This document shows, piece by piece, positions 1-11,010 of a stretch of DNA of 64,000 bases (position 1 is the first letter of the stretch; every line of letters begins with the position of its first letter). The position numbers and the translations under genes are program-made. Origin of the DNA: Leucocoprinus leucothites. Taxonomy: Eukaryota; Basidiomycota; Agaricomycetes; Agaricales; Agaricaceae. The DNA lies in assembly GCA_013368445.1 (NCBI GenBank), contig JAACJO010000020.1, positions 496,001 to 560,000 of the forward strand, read 5' to 3'. Under the pieces are notes generated by a model, which saw only the letters and a program-made list of their open reading frames with translations, had not been told where the DNA came from and made no database searches.

Positions 1-1994
1 GTCTGAAATCTGGGTCAAGTATCAGTAGTCAGCACAACACCTAAGTTGAGGCCACAACCTGCTCCCACATCCGACAACTGGCTCCTGCCTTCCCTCTGTC
101 ATACCTATGTTCACCCAGTCATAGACATCAGCTCTCACCCATAGTGTTTGCATGCTTAACAATAACATGGACTGCAAGGTTGATCATGTGAGAGGCTAGG
201 CCTATATAACTCTGAGTATGCAAAGAAGTGATATGAGCCAGAGAACTCACAATAGTGGACCTTTTCTTGAGGTGCATGAAGCAAAACAAAGCAGTTATCA
301 AGTGGTAATAAACATGAAGGAACACTGTCAACTGCAATATATCAAGCATACCATGTGGCTTGCTCAATTCATCTTCATACTCACATAATGGCTTCTTCTT
401 CAATGCTAAAAAGGCAGTGTTGAAGAACTCGAGATATTTAAAATAGTAGTTAATCCTATAATAGGTTTCCATCCTCTACACACATATCAGATTTCAAAGC
501 TGAGATTGAATAAGTTTGAGACTAACTGGAGTCCAGGCTCCCTGACTGCAAAGTGCATTGTGAAGAACATACCTCCAAATATGCAATCCAGTTGCCTCAA
601 ACATCAAAACTAGCAGCAGCATACTCCTGAGACTGAGGAAAATATTGTGCATTTGGAACAGCAAGGTGAGCTTGTAAGGTTGCTGATTATTCATGAGACT
701 CTTGATCCCGAAAACAACAACTACCAGGAGGGTAAAAACCCTAAAGAATGTGGAAACTGCTGTTCCACTAATGGTAAAGGATATGAAATGGTGAGGAAGC
801 CTAGTTGGCAGTATGTAATACAGGATAAGGTTGGCAAAGGTTCCCATGGAGGCAGATACTGAAGAAGAGGGCATGAAAGCACAACCTAAACTTGAAGCTT
901 GGAGGATCTTCAGACTCTTGGGGTCATTCAGTTGACTGATAATGGGCTGGTGGATGTATGATTAAGCATTCTCCAATGTAAGTAGACTAAGAGGAGGATG
1001 AAATCTCAATTCCAACCCCAGGGGCTTGGGGTTCATGATAATCAGCTTCATCATGATAGCCAGATTTCTAGGTCGAATGGTGGTGATGGAGAATGACCCA
1101 GACTACTAGGAGATTTATGTAGAGACCCTTGGGGTGCTGCAGTGAGCTTCTGAGAGATAAAGCCCAGGGGTCCAGATGAACTAGCTGTAAGTTGTCCAAA
1201 AGTTGAACCCAGAATTACCAGTAAGAGAACTGGTCTCTGAGCACCTTATGACAATAACACTAAAGAACCTGAATCACTTAGTATTCTTGTAAATATGGGT
1301 AAATCTGTCTTGCTAGGGATGCAGTGATGTCAACCCCACACTAAAACTGTATCACTTCCCTGGAATATTTGAAGAAGCATCCCCACCAACAGGCTAGTGA
1401 TCAATTGTTCAGGCTAGTCATTCATCCTGCATCCTGTCTGAGTTCCTCCATGTAGGAAGAAGAATGTGACAGATGGATCAATACCTCAAGTATTTAGGGA
1501 CCCTGATGCTCTTCTGGAGTATTCTTGCTAGCACAAGGACATAGATTGACCAGCCTGGGAGTCAGGGTCAAATCCTGACATAGACAAAGAGCAAACTGAT
1601 TGAGATAAGACCAAGTATGACCAGATTGAAGGGTAGCTTGTTGGCCAGAATTCAAAGCCTTTTTGCCTACTGATCTATCTTGAGTGAGAGGATTGTGTAC
1701 ATTGTATAGTGCAGGTCACTTAGATGCCACTACTTATGTGCAGTGGCCAATTCATTGGCTGACCAGGTCCAAAAATTATTATTAATTCCTAGAAAAATTG
1801 CAAAATATCAATGAGGCTGTCATTTGAACTCCTGACCAAGGCTCAAATGAAAATGATCTTGGGTGGAAGGAACAAGAGCACCAGGGTGACAAAAGGTTAA
1901 TATATTACAAAATTATATTATTTTCTCTTGATGACTAAGATACCAAAAACAGTAAGACCATACCATATATAGTCAGGCACTTGTGATGTGGCCA
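1..1994. other. CpG-poor repeat-like flank, no gene recognised
   Basis: About 2 kb before the KDZ element. I see only short open frames without a recognisable domain on either strand. CG dinucleotides are very rare and TG/CA frequent, as in the element that follows, so this is probably older decayed repeat DNA into which the KDZ transposon inserted. Confidence 0.5.
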
Positions 1995-2002
1995 ATTTCA
2001 GC
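1995..2002. repeat. 8-bp target site duplication of the KDZ element, left copy
   Basis: ATTTCAGC here is repeated exactly at 15365-15372, immediately outside the two inverted element ends (CACCTAGGG... and ...CCCTAGGTG). An 8-bp duplication is known for KDZ/Zisupton-type transposons. Confidence 0.85.
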
Positions 2003-3411
2003 CACCTAGGGCTCCCTAGCCTACCTTCTTCTAAGACATGACAGGGCATGTCCCTGACACTTCTTAATGAGAAGGATATCAATGTTCTATCAGCTTTCAA
2101 TAATCCTGCAGAAATGTGGCTGGACTTTGAGTTTTCTAGAGGGAGCTGCCTATATATATTCATAGATATGTTGTGTTTTCCCTTGTCTACATATGTTTCC
2201 TTCTGTGGAATATGTCAAATATACATTGGTTTTCATTCTCTCTCCAATTTTCATAAGGATATGTTTGCTGTTGTTATGTATATTGATTATATCTAGCATT
2301 TGTTCCATCTATAATACGAAGTCGATATTAGCTTTACTTAAGTAATATCGCAATTATGTTTCTTCTCCTGTGTTCTTGTATTTTCTCATTAGTTTTGACT
2401 TGTTTACTTTGTCTGGTTATGACTTGTTATGACTTGTTTGGTTTTGTTTGTATTTTGATGACATGTGATTGTTAAATATAGCTGCGCTATATTTGGACTT
2501 ACCTTGTGATCGATCAAATGATCAAAGAAGAACTTCTTTAGAAGAACTTCTAAAGCTTCTTTGACAGATCGCGTCTTATATAGTTTAATTAGCGTTAAGG
2601 AAGCTGTACGCTTCTCTTCTTTCATTAGAAGCCCTTAGCCCTAGTTAATAATAGATACCGACTTGTATCGTATATAAGTCGTCGACATCTACCAAGGAGA
2701 AACATCGTTTCTACTTGGTTAGGTGGAGACTCAATACGAGCCTTTATCTATACAAAAGTCAAATTGAACTTAAGCTCTAAGATCTCAATTACTAAAGTCT
2801 TAACTCTATAATCGCCATATTATAACTCTGACTTAGTAAACGACTTTGTCGCTTACCGAGAAGGAGTCCCCTTTGATAAGATCAACTCGATACTTATCGC
2901 GCCAGCTTAGGACCGGGCCGGCGTCACTATAACAGCTGTCCTCTCTATATGTTGTTGAAGATATGTTGGCACTATGTTATATGTTTTGACAATCACAAAT
3001 TGCATTCAAGAGGGCTGTTTTCAAATGTTTTCCCTTGCCTATGTTCTATTTCACCAGCTGCTGTGAGGGGGGAGTGTGTCTTCTGTGGGCAGCATGACAG
3101 GTTATGTTTTACTGGCACCTGTCACAGTCTTCAGTTAATTAATGGTGGGAATAATGCCAATGCTCCACAGGAAGGCTGAACCCCATGCTTCATGGACCTG
3201 TCAATTGTCATGGCCCATGGGTTGATGTGGGCAACATTGTGTCAGTGACATCATTGGCATGCCCACCATTGCCACCCTGCACTGTGATCATTTCCTGTGC
3301 CCTTAAGAACTATCCCATGCCCTGGTCATTTCCCATCTTGCAATCATTTCCCACCTTGCAATCATTTCCCACACTGTGATCATTTCCCATGCCCTTAGAA
3401 GGGCAGGCTCC
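2003..3411 (+). repeat. Left terminal inverted repeat of the KDZ element
   Basis: This arm is the reverse complement of 14467-15364. It is split by a solo LTR at 2272-2934; without that it is about 740 bp. The inner end carries about five degenerate copies of a unit around TGATCATTTCCCA (3285-3390), versus about a dozen in the right arm. The short frame at 2048-2296 is mirrored at 15077-15319, which is how the inverted repeat shows at protein level. Confidence 0.85.
2272..2934. mobile_element. Solo LTR, 663 bp, inside the left KDZ repeat
   Basis: Comparison with the uninterrupted right arm (about 15098) defines an insertion bounded by TGTTAT...ATAACA and flanked by the 5-bp target duplication GCTGT (2267-2271 and 2935-2939). 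These are the hallmarks of an LTR retrotransposon reduced to a solo LTR by recombination. Unlike its surroundings it is rich in CpG, so it is younger. It contains a TATA-like stretch near 2670 (TCGTATATAAG). Its length differs from the 374-bp LTRs of the copia element at 25.8 kb, so it is another family. Confidence 0.88.
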
Positions 3412-3499
3412 CTCCCTGCTAACCCTGACAATACACTGTGCATGAAATATCACATTATGTATTGTATATTAAGATAGTAAAAAACATTTGCAAGAAGAG

Positions 3500-6090
3500 T
3501 AGTTCAAAAAAATGGCTGCGCAAACTAAGGACCCTGCTCTAGGCTACTGTTGGCATTATTGCCTATGGGGATGCCATTGTCAGCAGTGCTGCCATTGGTC
3601 AAAGCCCGAGCATCATTGAAGAGGGTAGGAACACCATTGGTCAAGTCAGCGGAGCTGTTGTTGGCATTGGCAGTGATATTGGACAGGGCTGCAGCTTCAT
3701 TGGATTGGGCTGTGGTGTCATTGGATGGGGTAACAGCTTCATTGGATGGGGCAGCAGTACTATTGCTTGTAACAGCAGCATCATCAGCTGGGATAATGGT
3801 GTCATTGGAGGGAATAGTGTCAGGATTTGCGAAATACCGGCGCTTACTAAGCGCGTGAAAGTTACGGAGAGGTCGGTCGTTGGCTTCAGCGTATGTGCTG
3901 CGCCCTTCCGATATTGCGTCGACCGATTTGGTCTACGAGGAAGATGACAGGCAGTGCGAATTGGAATTCAACACTGAAGGAATAACGGACAGAGAATTCA
4001 GAGTGGAATCTTAGTCGATATTCAGAATGAATAATACATGAGCTAGTAGCGACATATTTAAGATAATGCGAAATTGGACAAATAACACGTAAATATCGCG
4101 AAGCTCACAATGCGACGATAAACGAATAAACAGATAAACGAAAAGTAAATAGACAACGACAAACGCGACGCGACGGAGAACGATAAACATAAATGGAATG
4201 GCAGAAACGAATATGAGCGCAAATGAAAGGAGGATAGAATGATGAGTGGAGACAGGCTGCGAAATATTTATAGAAATGATAGATAATGAAAAATCGCGGG
4301 AATCGGAAGTCGAAAAAATAGTCGGAGATCAAATCGGAGAGGTCGCGATCGCAGATCGTGACAAATAGTGGTATTGCTGGTGGGATCATTGGAAGGGGTA
4401 GTGGTGTTGGTGGTTGTGGATGTGGGAGTGAATGTGGAGGGATCCACAGGCATTGGTTGCTCTGCTTCACTATTGTTGTTGCCTGAAGAGTCAACAGTTT
4501 CAGGGCTGATTGCAGGACGCATCTGATGGGTGGCCTTGGATTTTCTCTTTGTCATGTGCTTCTTTGTTGGGACTGACTTCTTCTTCTTCTTCTTCAGTGG
4601 GGATTTGTTGTTTTCCTGGTTGTTGTCACTTTTGGCAGCCAGAGTTTGCTCTGCATGTCATTCCTTGCTCTTATCTGAGTGCTCCCTTCATGGTTTTCCC
4701 ACCATTCCTCCAGCAGCTACAATGCCATCAAGCTTGGCAATATGCTCATCAATATCTTGGCTTGACATCCTTACCCACATACAATGGCATGAAATAAGGG
4801 CATCGTGGAGTCTCTGTAGCTCTTCGGTACGTAGTTTGGAAGAGTTCTTGAAGGGGATCCTGGTGGGCCAACCACTTAACATGACTTTATAACAAGTGAC
4901 AATTGATGAATCATAGTTATCATAATTCATCATGATATCATCACATTCTGTGAGTTCCTCTATGGGGGGACTGCTCATCAATATAATTATGATTGAATTA
5001 GAAGGAATGATACTTACGAAGTCCCTCCAAAATTATATTCATGCACTCCTTGTGCATTGTCTTAATAGAAAGGACTGATGGGCGGCCTAAAAATGCAGAC
5101 TCCATTAAGATTGGAATGAGTACTATACACACGAAAGAGCCACACCTCTTGTTCTGTTCAATGCATAAGACTCCATCTTGTGTACCACGTCATTTAAGTT
5201 GTATCCAAGGCTCTTCTTTGTAAATCCTTTGGTATTGACAGTCTCATAAACCATTGGAGCAACCAGGTCCTGCACATGGCCTCAGGGTATTACCAGCATG
5301 CTGGACACACCAGTTTGTGCATTTGCCTTCTTTATCTAAAGTAATGTTAGTGCCATAATTAAAAGTTGTGTTATTCTACAAATACTTACCTCCTGCACAA
5401 GGAACTTAGTGGTGTGGGATATATCTTTGGTGGCACTTTGGTTCATTGGCCTTGTGCCTGTTTCCTTGCTTTCTCATTTGGCTCTTGCATGCTCTGCAAT
5501 GATCTGTTGCTTTCCAGGAGAGAGTGGGATTTGATTCATCTCACACTCTTCGCATTCCTTTTGAACAAGTTCTTGTGTTTGGCACAAGTTCTGGTATTCA
5601 CCAGCTTAAGACAAGGTTAGCCTTATGGTGAGGGTACAAAATAATATTAATATTACTTACCAGCTTGCAACTCCATAGCTTGATATGATACTTCATCATT
5701 CCAGGTATTTGTTTGTGTTTTCTTGATAGAAGAAACATTGTAGACCACTGAGCGGACCATATGTTCCTTCTTAGAATATTTTTCGCCAATTTCCTTGATT
5801 TTCTCTTCAATCTCAGTTTGAAGATCCTAAAGCTCGGCATTGAACTCTAATGCCATCCATTTTTGGTCCTTATGTTGCTTGGCTAATGCAGCTTTCTCAG
5901 CATCTGAAAGGGTAACTTTAGGGTGGTGGCATAAGGGCTGTTTAGGCTTGAGGGGATTCCTAAGTTGATGGGTTTCATCACCCACGGCATCAGGATCAGG
6001 GCTAGATAGAGCATGACACAAAATGAAAATGATGGAAATAGGACTGGGGCAAAATTCATGAAAAAAATGGACATGTGCTTGCATGTTCCT
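3500..6090 (-). pseudogene. Decayed KDZ-element companion gene, unknown function
   Basis: The minus strand reads as a broken, frame-shifted coding region. From its 5' side it shows a piece beginning VTLSDAEKAALAKQ (about 5920), then EIEEKIKEIGEKYSKK (about 5790), MHKECMNIILEGLRK (about 5030), MLSGWPTRIPFKNSS (about 4870) and a lysine-rich stretch (about 4600). The tail is rich in PSND-type repeats and continues across the solo LTR at 3818-4363. From memory, proteins with this motif order (DAEK start, WP.G.PF.NPS core, basic tail) are common repeat-borne proteins in Agaricomycete genomes, without a known role. Several in-frame stops and shifts make it non-functional here. Whether it belongs to the KDZ element or is an older insert cannot be settled by eye. 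Confidence 0.5.
3818..4363. mobile_element. Solo LTR, 546 bp, inside the KDZ element
   Basis: A CpG-rich block with ends TGTCAGG...CGTGACA is flanked by the exact 5-bp duplication AATAG (3813-3817 and 4364-4368). Removing it rejoins the low-complexity PSND-type frame of the surrounding minus-strand gene. No coding capacity. Its sequence differs from the solo LTR at 2272 and the copia LTRs, so it is a third LTR family in this window. Confidence 0.85.
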
Positions 6091-6329
6091 GGTGTACAGA
6101 GTTCTGCAAATAAATGTGCATGTAAGCTACAGCCATTTGCTAGAGGAGGCCTCATGTGTGGAATGAAGCCTTGGATTCTCATTGTTTACATTTGTGTAGT
6201 AGACATTGAATAAAAAAGCAAACTTCAATTCCCTTATATCCCTTGTGCTCTTTCTTCCCCTTGACTGTTCTCTCTCTGTGAGTATGCATAAGCTTGTTGA
6301 TACTAAGCTCATTGTGCCCCAGAAATATG

Positions 6330-9080
6330 TAGGACAAAGGCAAAGGCAAGCAAATCAAATGTGAGTCTCCTGAACCTGAGGAGAACCCTTTTGGTGAGAT
6401 TGATCAGGGCTTATTTAGTCAATCACTGATCATCATACTCCTAGATCTCACTCAAGCTGCTCGAGCTGAAGATGAGGGTATGTTTATGCCATCATTTTGT
6501 GATATGGCTATAATAACTTTATTGTAGAAATGGAAGAGGAAGATTTGTCAGTATATGTCCTGACAAGGTCCCAAATGATCCAGGAGGCATGTGAAATGGA
6601 CTCCTCCAAGGCCACTTCCCACACCTTTGGGCCAGCCAGTATCTTTTCTCTGTCTGGCTCGCAGACCTCTATCACCTCAGGTAGCTCAGAGGCTGAGGTC
6701 ATTGATGTGTTACAGGCTCCGCCTTCCTCTCCTGCCCCTTCCTCTACTCAAAATCTCAGCTTGAATCCCTGTGCTGGCTGGAGGATTACCCCTCCTGACT
6801 GCCTCTGCTCATGCCACATTCAGGCCACATATGTGGTCTTCCACAGTGAGAATCCTGGTATATATCTTTTGTGGTAAGTGTGATGGTCTTTCAGATATTC
6901 ATCACTGATGGTTTTCTCTTGCAGGTCTCATGCTGTCAGTGTTGGAATTGGCACCAACCATAACAATGATGTCTGCTTCCAAGCCTACTATTCCATTGAG
7001 GATGCTGAGCATGTATCCTATGATCAACTATGATCTCAACTCCTTATGTTCAATATAAAGGAGTAGTGGCCAAGCCATGAGGTCCTCATGAACAGAGTTT
7101 TAACCTTTGCTACCATCATTAGCAGGAAAAGCTATTGAAGAGCATGACTACATTAAGCATACAATAGACTCTTGAAGAGACCACAAGCCTTGCTGATATA
7201 ATAGCAATCAACCCTTCCAAGGATTACTCTGTCAGTATCTGTCAGCACAATGTAGTGATCGCTCTGGAGCATTGTTGAGGCTGTCACCAGACCCCATAAG
7301 CCTATAGAGCATGTGATAATAAGCCATGGCAACGCAGTGGCAGTCCATTGGGATAATACACAACTGAAGAAACACCGTAGCAATGACTTCATCATAATTA
7401 TACCAGGCACAAGATCCCTATCTAGAGCATGTGAATGGACAATATTTCCTCTATTTTTCCTATTGGACAATGTATTCAGGTTAGATGCTTGTAGTTACTG
7501 AGTTGTATTCCTTTTCTAGACATTCCTAACAATATAAAAGGGCCTCATGAGTGTATGGTGCAGCAAGGGAACCCCACCTGCTGTAGCTATGCTTAGAATG
7601 TCATGTAAAGCGATAATCTAACGTTCTTGAATGCAATTAAGTGGTCTTCTCTTCAGTCTTTGACCAGTAGCAAGTCAAAAGCAATATAATCGAGCTTATT
7701 CTACAAGATTCCTATATGTTGGGAGTGGGGTTTGATCACAAAGATCACTATTGAGTGCATTGACTATGTATCAACAGTCACAGAACCTGTTGGGTATGAT
7801 TCTGGTGTATTCTATAGAGCTGTCAGATACAGGTGTTGAGTAGCAAGCTCATACATCGCAATACTGAAGCATTTCATTCTTAAGGACCTATAGAAGGTGG
7901 ATTGCAATGCTGTTGGATCAACTAGTTATTCTCAAGCAGCATTGTCTTGTCAGTAGCTATGAAACTTTCCCCATATTAACTCTATTCTTTTCTTGTCTCG
8001 ACCTGAATCTCTCAATATCCCTTGTGCTATTTCATTGGTTCTTCTATTGAGGATGTTCTCCTCTTGTGTAATACTCCCCACAAGCTTGTGAAGCATGTTA
8101 GCGACGTAGTTAGTGGTTGTGTGTGGTGTGGTGTTATATATAAATTTCACTTTTAGTCCACTATCTATGTTTCTGCCTCTTCAATGCCCACTTCCACCCC
8201 TGTTCAAGGTGGGAGAGTCTTCTTTGCTCCACCCTGATCTCAGGCCTCTTCTATACCACACACCCCAGGACCCTGTTCCCAGCAAGCTTTGGCCTCCACT
8301 CCCACTGTAGCTAATGTCAAGAGGGAGGAAACTTCTTTGCCCTCCCTGAGCCTTCATCCTACTTCCCACACTGAAGGTCCTCAGGTATTGCCACAGGCCC
8401 CCTTACTGTTTGTGCTTCTACAGCTCCTCAGGCCAGCTCCCCATTCACGCATGCCTCCCCACTTGCTGGTCAATCTCATTTTACCACTCAGGCCAATTCC
8501 TCATTTGCCCATGCCTCCCCACTTGCTGGTCAATCTCGTTTTACTGCCCAGACAACCACTGCGACAGCTGAGAGTGAGTGGTGGGTTGTAGTTGTTGGTA
8601 ACTCATCTGGTGTGTATCTCGGCAGGTAAGTTTGGCTTACCTGTCACTCTTTGTTCCCTTATTGATTTATTGCAGGACTACCACTCAATGCAATGCCAGC
8701 ACTCAGAGCTCAGTTAGGATGCATCATTAGGACACTGTTAAGGATGCCAATGAGGAATTCATTGACTATTTCATGTGTTGCCAAGTCAGGCGCCTCACGT
8801 TAGTCAACAGTCAACTTTCCAATATACTTCAGATGTCTTTCCCCACTGATGGTGAGAATGCATGGTGGGTGGTTCCCAATGGATACAATCCTGGTGTTTA
8901 CCAGGGCAGGTAAGTGCTTACCTTCGTGTTTTGGACTCTGCTAAATTGTCACAGGATTACTGCTCAAAGGATGGCTGGCACTGCCACTGGATTTATCATT
9001 ATGTGCCCTGCTGAGATTGAGGCTTACACACTCTTTGTTGATATGTACATGTCTTTCCAGGTTCAAGAAGATTAGTATCC
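6330..9080 (+). pseudogene. Decayed gene with three RNase H1-N/viroplasmin-like modules
   Basis: Three related segments are visible: YVVFHSENPGIYLLW (about 6829-6873, continuing after an intron to about 7033), WWVVVVGNSSGVYLGR (about 8578-8625, continuing to about 8820) and WWVVPNGYNPGVYQGR (about 8862-8909, continuing to about 9075). Each is split by an intron at the same place, right after the GVYxGR/W position, and followed by an acidic/aromatic stretch such as DANEEFIDYF. This resembles the small RNase H1 N-terminal (viroplasmin-like) hybrid-binding domain, known to bind RNA/DNA hybrids. The second module is preceded by a Ser/Pro-rich linker with a tandem duplication (about 8435-8560, ASPLAGQS repeated). 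In-frame stops are present, so it is probably dead. The assignment rests on motif pattern only. Confidence 0.45.
8435..8560 (+). repeat. Tandem duplication, unit about 63 bp
   Basis: Two adjacent copies containing CCCCACTTGCTGGTCAATCT encode a repeated ASPLAGQS-type linker just before the second RNase H1-N-like module. Confidence 0.7.
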
Positions 9081-11010
9081 CTTATATTGCGAATATCTTT
9101 TGTATTTCTTGTATTTCTTGAACATAAATGAATGAAACATGCTCCCCTCCCCACTGCATACCAGAGTGAATCAGTTAAAGATCTGTCATCAGCATAATGT
9201 GTGATTGACACATACTGCCAATCACACCCACCAACAGTCTATTTTTACTGTGCATTACTATAGAAGGAAATGAGGGCATACCCCTGCCCTTGCCCACCAC
9301 TCCCTCCTGTTGGGAAAGAAATGTGTATATTGCCTTTTCCACTTGAGTAATTGCTCTACTTCTTCCTTTGATATAATAATATACATCTCTATGTGCTATA
9401 TATGCTGTCATTTACACTGCTCCTTGAAAACTGGCTTCAGGGATCCATCAATATAGCCCAGAAACCATGGTGTTCGCCTGATAGCAGTGGTTAGGTCAAC
9501 ATCATTGAAGAACAATTTATTTTAGTTTGAATTAGTTAAGGTTACTTGAACATGCATATTCAAGGCCATTGATTAAGTATACGTGATATGATAAAATGGA
9601 GAAGTTTAATGTTTTTAACAAAAAATCTGGAATAACTTGTCAAGAGCACATTGGTTGAGGTCAAAAAAAGTGGATTCTAGATCTCTTTGGGTACCTGTAT
9701 TTGGGCACAAGGCTTTTTCCATGGGCCTCTTCATTCTCAAAATTTGCATATTGCAAAGGTGTTGTGTCGCAAGATGGTCCTATGCACTTAACTATGAACC
9801 CCACATGTATATGTGCACCAAAACAGAATGCCCCGAAAAGAGTTCATGGTTTGTACAATAAACATTCCCTTCATCAGGCTACATTGTCCATTTTTTGTGT
9901 GGGGCACAGTAAGCAAGCCTGCAAAGGAGTTTGTATATGTCATGGGAATAGAACATATAAAAACATAGACTTGTTTGAATATATCTATCTATCAGTGGGC
10001 CACAGCAGTGTAATTGTAACCGAATCATCATTCAACACAATGAAGACACTGCTTCAGCTTGGTTTCGAGGCAAGGGAGCCAGCAGCCTTTGAACTATAGC
10101 CATTTGTTTTTTCAGGAAGGACACTATGTCATTTCTTAATCATAGCCATGAAATATGCATGTAGACCTTGAATAATGTATAGATTGTCAGGGATGCTTAT
10201 GGAAAGACTGAAAGATAGCAACCAATAAGCTCGGCAAAGGTATGATCAGCTGTGGTAGATTGTTTTGTTTTCCAAGATGTCACCTGACAAATCATTGTTT
10301 TAATCAATTGTAGACTGGAAGCAACCATGTGCTATACATCTCTCCCTCAATGCCTAATGTCTCCCTTACTCAGTCACAGACTCCAAAGGTTGTCGACCTA
10401 CCCAAGTCCTCGAATGAAAACTGGGAGCTACAGGCAACATATAGCACACATGACCTTGCGGTCTCTGAGCTACTCATCTGACATTCTTAAGAACTAGCGA
10501 CCTTGTGCACACATAACTCCATCACATGCTACCTCACAGCTTTGGTTGTGATACCAGACTTGGGCTTGATTATGCTACTTAAGCTAGACTTAGAGACAGC
10601 AAGATACTCAATCATTATTTCTCATGTGAGTTGCATCCACAGTGCATCCTGGTGTGTTCAAGCTTGTTTACTTAGCTTCTTGATCACTCAACAGGCTATA
10701 GGCTCTTTCTTACATGCAGTCAATTAGATACAGTTGTGCAGCCAAGCTGACTGCCATCCCACTCAACTCCCTTCCAAGCCCCAGTCAGCATGCCTCGAGA
10801 GCTTCATCAGAAGCACTGAATTTCAAGCATTGTTTCCAAGAAGATTTGGGTATTCAGAGGGAATGGTACCATTCCCTCATCGGGCAAGTTAGTTTCAGGA
10901 TCAGCAAAGACAGTAGCAAGGACTTATTACCACAAGGCTACACTAGCTACATCACCCCAGCATAATCCCTGTGTCTTATTTTTGACAGACCACATAGCTA
11001 ATATAAATTT
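9081..11010. other. KDZ interior without recognisable gene
   Basis: Only short frames with no domain I recognise. The stretch is AT-rich and CpG-poor, between the RNase H1-N-like gene and the transposase. Confidence 0.5.

Noticed and set aside
2404..2625. 73-codon minus-strand frame in the solo LTR
   Set aside because: No domain; lies wholly inside the LTR.
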